Shown here: positions 5,964 to 13,100 of the stretch, piece by piece
Position numbering within the stretch: the first letter of the stretch is position 1
How the letters are laid out: each line of letters opens with the position of its first letter
Assembly: GCA_023416745.1 (NCBI GenBank)
Contig: JAEZHF010000048.1
Location: 1-24,746 of the forward strand
Reading direction: 5' to 3'
DNA: 24,746 bases
Source: Bacillota bacterium
GTDB lineage: Bacteria; Bacillota; Clostridia; Christensenellales; SZUA-584
Position numbers and translations under genes: made by a program
The notes under the pieces: model-generated
What the model saw: only the letters and a program-made list of their open reading frames with translations
Told to the model about the DNA's origin: nothing
Databases searched by the model: none

Positions 5964-7472
5964 TTACGATCTGGAAGCGTGCTTCTTGGGCAGCTTGTTC
6001 TCGCGCTTTCCTATTGCAAGTTCGAGCGCAGCCGCCAGCCGCTGACGTGTTTCGGAAGGATAGATTACCTCGTCCACATAGCCCATTTTCGCTGCTTCCC
6101 ACGGAGAGGCAAACGTTTTGGCATACTTTTCAGCAGCCGCTTTTTTGCCCTCAACGCCGTCTGCCGCACTGACGATATCGTCACTCATCAGTATCAGCGC
6201 CGCTGCATCGGCAGGCAGGCAGGAGATTTGAGCTTCAGGCCACGCATAGACCATGTCAGCACCCAACGCTTTTGGCGCCATCGCAATGTATCCGGAGCCG
6301 ATCGCCTTGCCCGTAATCACTGTCAGCTTCGGAACCGTCGCGCTGGCGTAAGCCTGTATAAGTTTGGCACCGTTGGGTATCAGGCAGCACTGCTCCTGCT
6401 GGATATTCTTTACGAAACCTTCCGTGTCGGCCAGTGTGACCACAGGGAGACCAAAAGCATCGCAGAAGCTGATGAATCCGGCAGCCTTTTTGCTGTTGTT
6501 CGCATCAATGTATGAACCCTGAACATTAGCCACTACACCCACACTGCGTCCGCCCAGACGTGCAAAACCTGTTTTGATTCCCGTGGCATATCCGGCCTGA
6601 GCTTCTATGAATATACCGTTGTCGAATATCGAAGAGACAACAGACTGAACATCCCAACCGCCCTGATAGTTCTCCAGCAGCCGGTTCAGGTCGTCGTTGC
6701 AATCCTCAACAGGCGCGTCAACGAGGTTATTGTCGGGCAGGTAAGACAGCAGTCTGCGCAGAGACCCCAAAGCGTCGTCTTCAGATGCACACTTGAAGTG
6801 AACGAGGCCCGTTTTCTCGAAGTGAACGGAGGTGCCGCCGATGACATCTGGCTTCGCCGGTTTACCAGTTTCATTAAAAGCACCCGGCGCCGCGGTATAT
6901 ATGCCGCCCACTCCGTCTGCCATAAATACAAAATCGCTTAAGGGAACAAAGAAAGCCGCGCTGCCCGCACATTGTCCGCACACCACGGTCAGCATCGGCA
7001 CCACACCGGACAATTCGGCCATCTTAGCGTAGATGCTGCCAAAGCCTTCGAGGGCTCCCGCACCCTCTCCTAGGCGAGCGCCCATTGAATCCAGCAGCGA
7101 TATCACCGGAAGTCCCGTTTTTCCGGCCATATCGAGCAGCTTGCAAATTTTGCGCGCCTGCATAGTGCCCATAGCGCCGCCCAGAACAGTGAAATCCTGA
7201 GAAAACACATAGACGCCTCTGCCATCAATGGTACCGTAGCCGGTCACCACGCCCTCACCCGGAGCGCTGACTTCCTTAAGGCCGGCTATGGCATTGGAGT
7301 GCTGGACAAAAGCATGCATTTCCACAAAACTTTCAGCGTCCAAAAGCTTACTGATTCTTTCGCGCGCCGTCAGTTTTGACATCGCATGCTGTACATCTGT
7401 CAGCTCCGGGTTTCCAGCGGCTGCCAACTGCCTTTTTTGAGCCAGTAAGTCAAAACCAGTTAGTTCGCTCAT
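5964..7472 (-). CDS. 12S-type acyl-CoA carboxyltransferase (MmdA/PccB family), divergent
   Basis: A 502-residue crotonase-fold carboxyltransferase with two tandem domains. Members transfer CO2 between an acyl-CoA and carboxybiotin. Visible signatures are SQDFTVLGGAMG (91-102), GARLGEGAGALEGFG (131-145), the oxyanion-type CAGSAAF (168-174) and GKAIGSGY (388-395), and the C-terminal YAWPEAQI. Length and gene order (this gene, OadG-like, carrier, OadB) match the methylmalonyl-CoA decarboxylase operon mmdA-D-C-B. Several normally conserved blocks are altered: the usual PGF-x-PG-x-x-QE is EGFVKNIQQEQ, and TRKAYGGAY is TGKAIGSGY. The substrate is therefore uncertain: methylmalonyl-CoA is the default, with another acyl-CoA possible. 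GGAGG ten bases before the ATG marks the start. It is the first gene of the operon, 165 bases after rluB. Confidence 0.88.
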   Translation of the reverse strand: MSELTGFDLLAQKRQLAAAGNPELTDVQHAMSKLTARERISKLLDAESFVEMHAFVQHSNAIAGLKEVSAPGEGVVTGYGTIDGRGVYVFSQDFTVLGGAMGTMQARKICKLLDMAGKTGLPVISLLDSMGARLGEGAGALEGFGSIYAKMAELSGVVPMLTVVCGQCAGSAAFFVPLSDFVFMADGVGGIYTAAPGAFNETGKPAKPDVIGGTSVHFEKTGLVHFKCASEDDALGSLRRLLSYLPDNNLVDAPVEDCNDDLNRLLENYQGGWDVQSVVSSIFDNGIFIEAQAGYATGIKTGFARLGGRSVGVVANVQGSYIDANNSKKAAGFISFCDAFGLPVVTLADTEGFVKNIQQEQCCLIPNGAKLIQAYASATVPKLTVITGKAIGSGYIAMAPKALGADMVYAWPEAQISCLPADAAALILMSDDIVSAADGVEGKKAAAEKYAKTFASPWEAAKMGYVDEVIYPSETRQRLAAALELAIGKRENKLPKKHASRS

Positions 7473-7506
7473 GTAGTATTAACCTCCAATTGAAATTGTA
7501 TAAACT

Positions 7507-7526
7507 TTTGGCCTGTAAAGGCCAAA
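7507..7526 (-). promoter_or_regulatory. Inverted repeat upstream of the decarboxylase operon
   Basis: A perfect seven-base inverted repeat, TTTGGCC/GGCCAAA with a six-base spacer, ends 35 bases before the start codon of the 12S-type gene. On the minus strand a weak promoter can be drawn with TTGGCC as -35 and TATACA as -10, 17 bases apart, which would place the repeat across the -35 and spacer like an operator. No long T run follows, so it is not a terminator. No factor can be named. Confidence 0.35.
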
Positions 7527-7637
7527 TAAATACCAACTTAGCCCGATTTCTTTATTCTACATCAATCCCCTTTATTCCTTTAATTATTTTAAATTTCGTT
7601 TAATTTTTCACAATATATCTTTTTTACACCGGGTTGG

Positions 7638-8339
7638 TTATTCTAAAATGCTGATCTCGCTTTCAGCTAAATAACGCCATTTGCCAACCGGCAGATCTCC
7701 CAGTGTCAGATTTCCCATTCTTGTTCTTTTTAAATGCATTACATGGCAGCCTACTGCCTCAAACATACGTTTAACCTGCCTGTTTCTCCCTTCGTGAATC
7801 GTAATCTCAATAAGATTCTTCACATTTGGGTGTTCCACGTGTCTGATTTTTGCAGGTGCTGTTCTGACACCGTCCAAAATGATACCGTTTTCTAAATGCT
7901 TTATAACATCGGAATCCAATCTTCCATGGACAATGGCTTCGTATGTCTTATCCATCTCATGTTTCGGGTGCGTACATCGATAAGCAAAATCGCCGTCGTT
8001 GGTAAGTAACAGCAGGCCTTCGGTATCATAATCCAGCCGCCCCACCGGAAACACCCGCTGTTTAATGCCGTCAATTAAATCAATCACACATTTACGGCCC
8101 CTGTCGTCATCACATGTGCTCAATACGCCGACTGGTTTGTTTAGTAAAATATAGATATTCTCAGAATGAAACGACAAAAGGGTGCCGTCAACAGCGACCA
8201 CGTCGGTATTCGGATCCACATCCGTACCAATCGAGATGACGGGTCTGCCGTTGATAGTCACCCTTCCTTCAGCGATTATGGTATCGGCACCACGGCGAGA
8301 GGCAACGCCACATGATGCGATAAACTTATTCAGCCTCAT
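7638..8339 (-). CDS. rluB: Pseudouridine synthase, RluB/RsuA family
   Basis: A 233-residue enzyme that isomerises uridine to pseudouridine in rRNA. An S4 RNA-binding domain covers residues 1-50 (RLNKFIASCGVASRR). The catalytic block GRLDYDTEGLLLLTNDG starts at residue 100, with Asp103 as the nucleophile, and the C-terminal HEGRNRQVKRMFEAVG motif is typical of the family. The family does not fix whether 23S or 16S rRNA is the target; in Firmicutes this copy near scpAB is usually called RluB and acts on 23S rRNA. The ribosome binding site is an unusual GGGGGG five bases before the ATG. It is the last gene of its unit, 22 bases after dacF. I see no clear terminator after it. Confidence 0.93.
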   Translation of the reverse strand: MRLNKFIASCGVASRRGADTIIAEGRVTINGRPVISIGTDVDPNTDVVAVDGTLLSFHSENIYILLNKPVGVLSTCDDDRGRKCVIDLIDGIKQRVFPVGRLDYDTEGLLLLTNDGDFAYRCTHPKHEMDKTYEAIVHGRLDSDVIKHLENGIILDGVRTAPAKIRHVEHPNVKNLIEITIHEGRNRQVKRMFEAVGCHVMHLKRTRMGNLTLGDLPVGKWRYLAESEISILE

Positions 8340-8361
8340 TTATACCCCCCAAAAAATCATT

Positions 8362-9513
8362 CTACATTGCGGGAATCCTCTTGTTGATCCATTGATTGAT
8401 CAGCTTACTCAGATTAAACGAGTAAGAGTTCTCGCCAATGTCATGCGGTGCGGACAAAGCGACAGATTGAATTTTGTCTTCACCCAACCAAAGGTCAATA
8501 TGCCCGACCGACTGTCCTTTCTGCACCGGAGCCGCAACATTATCATCAATATATACACGTTTGTTGAGTTTTTCAATCTCTTCCTGCGTCAAAGGATAAT
8601 AAATATCTTCCATCGTATAGACAGGAAAGCTGTCTTCTATGCCCTCCCTCACTGAAACCTCACCGATAAGCTCGCCTGCTTTGACAACCAGACTGTTGTC
8701 ATAGTTGTTAAAACCATAGTCCATCAAAGTCATGCAGTCATTGAACATATCGGGTGCCGACAGAACAACTGAGACGAGCTGCATTCCCTCACGCTGAGCC
8801 GCCGCCGAAAGACATCGCCCTGCCGCTTCGGTAAAGCCTGTTTTTACTCCGTTGCCACCCTCATAATTCCAAAGTATCTTATTTTTATTTTTGACAACAC
8901 GGTTCCACTCATGGCCTTCCCATGGCAGCGTTTTATACTGCGTTTTAACGACCTCCTGAAACATAACGTTTTGCATCGCGTGTGCTGATATCAGGGCCAG
9001 GTCGTAAGCAGTGGTATAGTGATTGTCTGCCGGAAGTCCGTTGGGGTTGGCAAAATGCGAGTTGTATGCGCCTATCTCCTGAGCCTTTTGATTCATCAAC
9101 TCAACAAACGCATCCAACGAACCACCCACATGCTCGGCAATGGCCACCGCTGCATCGTTCCCGGAGGCCAGCATTAAACCAAACAGCATGTCCGACAGCG
9201 TCATCTTCTCGCCCACCGAGAGCCATATTGATGAGCCCTCTATTCCGCTGGCATTAGGCCCCACAACCACCGTATCATTCAGGTTGCCATTTTCGATCGC
9301 GACAATCGCCGTCATGATTTTGGTAGTCGATGCCATGGGCATCTTCTCATGCGCGTTTTTCTGATAGAGTATGCGCCCGGTAGCCGCCTCTATCACGACG
9401 GCAGATTTGGCTGAGACGCTTACCCCTTCCGCCCTGGGACTGCTGATATTGTATGAGAAAACAAGAGCAAATACCAGCAGTAACAACGGTATTTTCCTGT
9501 ATGCCTGCTTCAA
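8362..9513 (-). CDS. dacF: D-alanyl-D-alanine carboxypeptidase (DacF-like penicillin-binding protein)
   Basis: A 383-residue exported serine peptidase (family S11) that trims the terminal D-Ala from peptidoglycan stem peptides. A signal peptide spans about residues 1-28 (hydrophobic core LLLLVFALVF). The catalytic motifs are STTK (Ser62, Lys65), SGN (117-119) and KTG (224-226). The C-terminal domain (about 270-383) matches PBP5 C-terminal beta domains and ends in a possible amphipathic membrane-binding helix. The start is TTG at 9513, three bases after the ytfJ stop, with AGGGGTGG about nine bases upstream; no ATG lies near enough to keep the signal peptide. It sits between ytfJ and rluB, as in many Clostridia. 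DacF in Bacillus is sporulation-linked, but that role here is inference. Confidence 0.94.
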   Translation of the reverse strand: MKQAYRKIPLLLLVFALVFSYNISSPRAEGVSVSAKSAVVIEAATGRILYQKNAHEKMPMASTTKIMTAIVAIENGNLNDTVVVGPNASGIEGSSIWLSVGEKMTLSDMLFGLMLASGNDAAVAIAEHVGGSLDAFVELMNQKAQEIGAYNSHFANPNGLPADNHYTTAYDLALISAHAMQNVMFQEVVKTQYKTLPWEGHEWNRVVKNKNKILWNYEGGNGVKTGFTEAAGRCLSAAAQREGMQLVSVVLSAPDMFNDCMTLMDYGFNNYDNSLVVKAGELIGEVSVREGIEDSFPVYTMEDIYYPLTQEEIEKLNKRVYIDDNVAAPVQKGQSVGHIDLWLGEDKIQSVALSAPHDIGENSYSFNLSKLINQWINKRIPAM

Positions 9514-9516
9514 AAG

Positions 9517-9921
9517 CTATTCCACCCCTTTTTCCCTGCACCGTTTAAAAGCTTCTTTTATTTCGACGATAAAGTCAGGTACAGCCTCGATAAGGTGTTC
9601 CACCATGGTCCGGCCAGTTACCGGCAACAGCTGAATGCTGTTTTCATCAACCACCAGAAAACCAACCGGGCTAATTGAAACACCTGAGCTGGCACCTCCC
9701 GCAAATGGATGAGCCTGACTCTGATTGGATTCCTGACCGCCCTGCCTGCCGGATGCACCATATTCTCCCCCGCCGGCAACGAAACCGAACGACACCTTTG
9801 TGATCGGAATAATCGTCGCTCCGTCAGTGGATATGACGGGGTCTCCGACGATCGTGTTGACATCTACCATCTCCTTAATTTCGCTCATCGCTGTTTGCAT
9901 GATATTCTCTATCGGATGCAT
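9517..9921 (-). CDS. ytfJ: YtfJ/GerW family protein
   Basis: A 134-residue member of the YtfJ/GerW family, linked to spore germination in Bacillus but of unknown biochemistry and widespread in Firmicutes. The conserved HPIENIM start, EMVDVNTIVGDPV (about 18-30), the glycine-rich GGGEYG segment and GVSISPVGFLVV are all present. The ATG at 9921 is preferred because GGTGA lies five bases upstream; a GTG at 9930 overlaps the stop of the upstream gene as GTGA and would add three residues, so coupling is possible. The gene is followed after three bases by dacF. Presence of this gene does not prove that the organism sporulates. Confidence 0.9.
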   Translation of the reverse strand: MHPIENIMQTAMSEIKEMVDVNTIVGDPVISTDGATIIPITKVSFGFVAGGGEYGASGRQGGQESNQSQAHPFAGGASSGVSISPVGFLVVDENSIQLLPVTGRTMVEHLIEAVPDFIVEIKEAFKRCREKGVE

Positions 9922-9926
9922 ATTGG

Positions 9927-10493
9927 TCACCGCCTTTTATTGATTTTGTAGATTATATAACCAATAATAATATTTGCCAGAGATAAGGTGATTATGCAAT
10001 CTCCATGAAACGAAAAACTACGTTTCTGAAATACCGGTATTGCAGAAAATCTTACTATATGACGTTCATTAACATTACGAACCATCAAAGATCCAATAAC
10101 TGAATTGATAAGACCACAAGAAACAGCCGTTAAGAATGCGTCCTCCAGTCCAACTTTTATTTGGATAATTATCTCATACTTTGATTTGCTATTAACAAAT
10201 CCAAACAGATGGCGTCGTCCATTCTCATCGCTCTTTTTGTCTGTCCTTTGTAATGACTTAACTATATCAATTATTGAAATTATTCTTTTTTCATTTTTAT
10301 CCACAGAATAAAGAGTCAGAAAATCGCCAAACTCACGACGCACCTCATATCTTCTGCGCAAAATGATAGATCCCAAAGTCCGTACCGACAAACTCCAGTT
10401 TTTTTCCCTTGCTTCTATAATCAGATTTATTCTTAGCAGCAGGAGGAGCACAACTGCCGCAATAATGGCTAATGCGATGATAATAAAAAACAA
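9927..10493 (-). CDS. DUF2953-like membrane-anchored protein
   Basis: A 188-residue protein of unknown function. It has an N-terminal transmembrane helix (about 2-20), a strand-rich middle region, and a second hydrophobic stretch at about 163-180. Architecture and position, directly before ytfJ in a scpA-scpB-ytfJ-dacF context, match DUF2953 proteins of Firmicutes. The only usable start is TTG at 10493 with AAAGG two bases upstream. Both the ribosome binding site and the start codon lie inside a hairpin (10485-10521), so translation may be low or regulated. The stop overlaps the alternative GTG of ytfJ. The coding sequence is richer in AT than its neighbours. The family call is moderate because no catalytic motif is visible. 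Confidence 0.7.
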   Translation of the reverse strand: MFFIIIALAIIAAVVLLLLLRINLIIEAREKNWSLSVRTLGSIILRRRYEVRREFGDFLTLYSVDKNEKRIISIIDIVKSLQRTDKKSDENGRRHLFGFVNSKSKYEIIIQIKVGLEDAFLTAVSCGLINSVIGSLMVRNVNERHIVRFSAIPVFQKRSFSFHGDCIITLSLANIIIGYIIYKINKRR

Positions 10494-10521
10494 CGCCTTT
10501 CTATAAAGATCAGACGTTGTT
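10485..10521 (-). terminator. Terminator-like hairpin between scpB and the DUF2953-like gene
   Basis: On the minus strand AACAACG (10515-10521) pairs with CGTTGTT (10489-10495). An inner CTTT/AAAG stem (10505-10508 with 10497-10500) forms the tip, and six T follow at 10485-10490. It could end transcription after scpB. The same hairpin contains the ribosome binding site and TTG start of the next gene. Confidence 0.45.
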
Positions 10522-10548
10522 ATTATTATCTAATTGATGGCAAACAAT

Positions 10549-11067
10549 TCAAGACTCAGCAACCTTTAACTCCGGCAGTTCCTCTAGTGAACACAGCCCG
10601 AAGTGGCGAAGAAATTCGTCGGTTGTGACATACAGTGTGGGATTACCCAGCGTTTTTTTACGTCCCGCGCGCAGTATCAAACCTTTTTCTATTAGCATAG
10701 CTACAGAATAGTTGCTTTTTACTCCGCGAATCTGCTCGATTTCAAAACGTGTAATCGGCTGCTTATAGGCGATGATTGCGAGCGTTTCAACAAGTGACTG
10801 GGAAAGCCGCGCCTTTTTAACCGGAGCCAGGGTGGATTCGATGTAAGATGAATATTCAGGATTGGTACATAGCTGCAGTTTGCTTTTAACTTTAACGAGC
10901 AGTATGCCAGCATGCTGCTGTTTCTTCTTTTCGATCAGCTTGTCCGCAATCTGTGCCAGTTGATCAGGCTCAACATTTAACACTGCCGCAATCTCCGTGA
11001 TCTCCACGGCATCTCCGGCCATAAACAATATGCTCTCCAGCGCGCCAATAATTGTATCTTCGTTCAA
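10549..11067 (-). CDS. scpB: Segregation and condensation protein B
   Basis: A 172-residue winged-helix protein and partner of ScpA and SMC in the condensin complex that compacts and segregates the chromosome. The tandem winged-helix pattern is visible: IGALESILFMAGDAV at the N-terminus, LVETLAIIAYKQPITRFEIEQIRGVKS in the middle, and GRKKTLGNPTLYVTTDEFLRHFGL near the end. The start is TTG at 11067, overlapping the scpA TGA stop as TTGA, with GGAGG seven bases upstream, so the pair is translationally coupled. Length is usual for the family. Confidence 0.95.
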   Translation of the reverse strand: MNEDTIIGALESILFMAGDAVEITEIAAVLNVEPDQLAQIADKLIEKKKQQHAGILLVKVKSKLQLCTNPEYSSYIESTLAPVKKARLSQSLVETLAIIAYKQPITRFEIEQIRGVKSNYSVAMLIEKGLILRAGRKKTLGNPTLYVTTDEFLRHFGLCSLEELPELKVAES

Positions 11068-11807
11068 CTGACGGCCTCCTCAATCTTTCTAGAAATATAA
11101 ATCTCCTCAAAACAGTTGTCCTGCTTAATGGAAACAAGATTTTTGTGCAGCATGTTGAGCAGAGCAATAAAAGTAACGGCAACTTCCATACGCGTATGCG
11201 CCGCCCCGAACAAAGCGCCGAAGGTCGTCATGCCATCCTGACTCAGAATGCGCAGTATAAATCGCGAACGCTCCCTGATCGTAAAGGCGTCTTTTCGTAT
11301 CTCAACTTCTTCAATGTGTTCGTATTCCGCATCAGGCTGCCGGTTTAACACTTCAAGATAGGCAGCACACAAGCTTTCCAGCGTTATCTGTTCCAGTTCC
11401 ATCTTTTCTTCCGGAAAACCAATCTCCTCCGGCAGTTTGTAATACGTTGTCTCGGCTGTTGCTTCCATCTCTTTTAGGCTTTCCGCAGCTTCCTTATATG
11501 CCTTGTAAAGCTTAAGCCGTGCTATCAGCTCCTGTTCCGGGTCTTCCTCCTCCATTTCAACCTCCTCGGACGGAAGTATCATACGGGATTTTATATAGAG
11601 GAGCGTAGCCGCCATCTCAATAAACTCGCTTGCACTGTCCATCGACAGCTCTTCAATTGAAGACAGGTACTCCAAATACTGACCCGTTACTTCAGAAACA
11701 AAAATATCCTCAATATCAATTCGTGCCCGACCGACAAGATGAAGCAGCAGGTCCAACGGACCTTCAAAATGCTCTATTCTGATTTTGTATTCCTGATCTT
11801 CGATCAT
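11064..11807 (-). CDS. scpA: Segregation and condensation protein A
   Basis: A 247-residue kleisin that bridges the SMC heads. The N-terminal EHFEGPLDLLLHLV motif (about 11-24) and MAATLLYIKSRMILP are signatures, and the acidic central stretch EEVEMEEEDPEQEL links to the C-terminal winged-helix domain with TFIALLNMLHKN. The start at 11807 is chosen because the ATG is one base after the stop of the upstream M50 gene and leaves the family-typical N-terminus. The frame open to 11894 would overlap that gene by 86 bases and add residues not seen in ScpA. The ribosome binding site is weak, so reinitiation after the protease gene is likely. Confidence 0.95.
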   Translation of the reverse strand: MIEDQEYKIRIEHFEGPLDLLLHLVGRARIDIEDIFVSEVTGQYLEYLSSIEELSMDSASEFIEMAATLLYIKSRMILPSEEVEMEEEDPEQELIARLKLYKAYKEAAESLKEMEATAETTYYKLPEEIGFPEEKMELEQITLESLCAAYLEVLNRQPDAEYEHIEEVEIRKDAFTIRERSRFILRILSQDGMTTFGALFGAAHTRMEVAVTFIALLNMLHKNLVSIKQDNCFEEIYISRKIEEAVS

Positions 11808-11808
11808 A

Positions 11809-12498
11809 TCATATGACACCAAACAAAGACCCGACTCCAAAAATAACGGACCGAACAAGGAATGATAGCCCGGTTGAGAACCACGGAACCGCAAACATTA
11901 AAATAATCAGCGCGATAAAACCGTAACGCATATAAGTCATAAAAAAGGCTGGGCTCTTGCGGGCGATGTAGCCTTTCACCAAATGATGTCCGTCAAGCGG
12001 CGGAACAGGTAACAGATTAAAAAAGCATAGTATCAAATTAATGGAAGCAATCTGATAAAGAATGATGTGAATAATGCTCGTCAGCGTCAATACATTATAA
12101 TTTGGCAGCATACCGTTGAAAACACCAGCCAGTGACAGAACAGAGATAACAATCAACGTAATCAGTGCGATGATCATGTTCATCGAAACACCGGCCAGAG
12201 CGACTAGCACATTTCCTTTTTTGTAGTTCGTGTAGTTTCTTGGATTCGTTGGGACCGATTTTCCCCATCCGAATCCAATCAATATAAAGGTGATGATACC
12301 GAAAAGATCAAAATGTTTTGTCGGATCCAGGGTGATACGGCCCAGATTCCTCGCAGTCGAGTCGCCCATTCTGTCAGCCATCCAGGCATGAGCCGCTTCA
12401 TGAAAGGATATTCCGATAACTAATGCTGGCAATATGAACAGCAACGATAACAAAAAGCTTCTAATATCTCCATTAAACAAGTGATCCAGCGGCCTCAT
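11809..12498 (-). CDS. Site-2-protease-type M50 metallopeptidase
   Basis: A 229-residue polytopic membrane zinc protease of the SpoIVFB/rhomboid-unrelated M50 group (YwhC-like). The zinc motif HEAAHAW gives His33, Glu34 and His37, and the second site NLLPVPPLDGHH (161-172) supplies Asp169. About five to six hydrophobic segments are present. There is no PDZ or CBS domain, so this is the short stand-alone form that commonly precedes scpA in Firmicutes. Its substrate is unknown. GGAG seven bases before the ATG supports the start. It opens a new transcription unit with a good promoter at 12528-12556. Confidence 0.92.
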   Translation of the reverse strand: MRPLDHLFNGDIRSFLLSLLFILPALVIGISFHEAAHAWMADRMGDSTARNLGRITLDPTKHFDLFGIITFILIGFGWGKSVPTNPRNYTNYKKGNVLVALAGVSMNMIIALITLIVISVLSLAGVFNGMLPNYNVLTLTSIIHIILYQIASINLILCFFNLLPVPPLDGHHLVKGYIARKSPAFFMTYMRYGFIALIILMFAVPWFSTGLSFLVRSVIFGVGSLFGVI

Positions 12499-12527
12499 AT
12501 TTTAACTCCATTCATTTTTATCTAATT

Positions 12528-12556
12528 AGTATAAATTGAAGGACTACGCATTTCAA
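12528..12556 (-). promoter_or_regulatory. Sigma-A-type promoter of the M50-scpA-scpB unit
   Basis: On the minus strand -35 TTGAAA (12551-12556) and -10 TATACT (12528-12533) are separated by 17 bases, 30 bases before the start codon and downstream of the zapA terminator. Confidence 0.65.
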
Positions 12557-12596
12557 CCAGAGCATTGTGTCGAAAATGTAAACATACAGTCACATT

Positions 12597-12627
12597 TCAA
12601 AAAAGCGCACAAAATAAGCGCGCTTTT
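12597..12627 (-). terminator. Rho-independent terminator after zapA
   Basis: On the minus strand AAAAGCGC (12620-12627) pairs with GCGCTTTT (12601-12608), and the T run extends to about 12599. It lies 27 bases past the zapA stop and separates it from the M50 gene. Confidence 0.8.
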
Positions 12628-12653
12628 GATACTACAACCCTTTGAAACCGACT

Positions 12654-13010
12654 CTACTTATAGCTGTCAAAAAGCTGGCTTCTCTCTTTATTGATAGCAG
12701 ACACATTGGACCGTATGTTGTCTCGTTCAGCCGGCATACCGCTTCTCGCCTTTTTAAGTTCCTCATTCAGGCTCTGATATTCCTTGCTTAAAGCGTCTAG
12801 TTGGTCCTGCAGCTTCAGCAGGTCATCCGCAATATTGATGGACGTCAAAACCGAAAGCGTGGTGGTATTCAGGTTTACATACTGGCTTTTCAGCTCTGAC
12901 ATTTTCCGGTCAACATATATGGCGACCCGGTGTATGTACTCCTCACTCTCAAAACCGGCCATCATATACTCTTTACCGCATATTTTGACCATTGTGCGCG
13001 TCTTGTCCAT
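12654..13010 (-). CDS. zapA: Cell division protein ZapA
   Basis: A 118-residue cytosolic protein that binds FtsZ and bundles its filaments at the division ring. The N-terminal globular domain reads VKICGKEYMMAGFESEEYIHRVAIYVD (about 8-34), with the family pattern of a strand followed by Y-x-x-x-x-A-x-x-[VI]-D. A long coiled coil follows (about 60-90: LLKLQDQLDALSKEYQSLNEELKKA). The ribosome binding site GGGGTG is ten bases before the ATG. The gene follows pheT by 90 bases, a common Clostridia order, with its own promoter and terminator. Confidence 0.9.
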   Translation of the reverse strand: MDKTRTMVKICGKEYMMAGFESEEYIHRVAIYVDRKMSELKSQYVNLNTTTLSVLTSINIADDLLKLQDQLDALSKEYQSLNEELKKARSGMPAERDNIRSNVSAINKERSQLFDSYK

Positions 13011-13048
13011 CTTTTATCAACACCCCAATATCAAATAATATTGAAGTC

Positions 13049-13077
13049 ATTATATACCAACATAGTGAATAATACAA
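13049..13077 (-). promoter_or_regulatory. Promoter of zapA
   Basis: On the minus strand a perfect -10 TATAAT (13049-13054) has a weak -35 TTGTAT (13072-13077) at 17 bases, in the 90-base gap after pheT. Confidence 0.55.
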
Positions 13078-13100
13078 CAGCGAGCATACAAAATGTTGTG

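Noticed and set aside
11808..11894. Longer N-terminus for ScpA
   Set aside because: It would overlap the M50 protease gene and add residues not found in ScpA proteins; the ATG at 11807 fits the family start.
13090..13100. TTGACA on the minus strand at the pheT stop as the zapA -35 box
   Set aside because: No -10 hexamer lies at 16-18 bases from it; the TATAAT at 13049-13054 is too far away, so it is probably chance.
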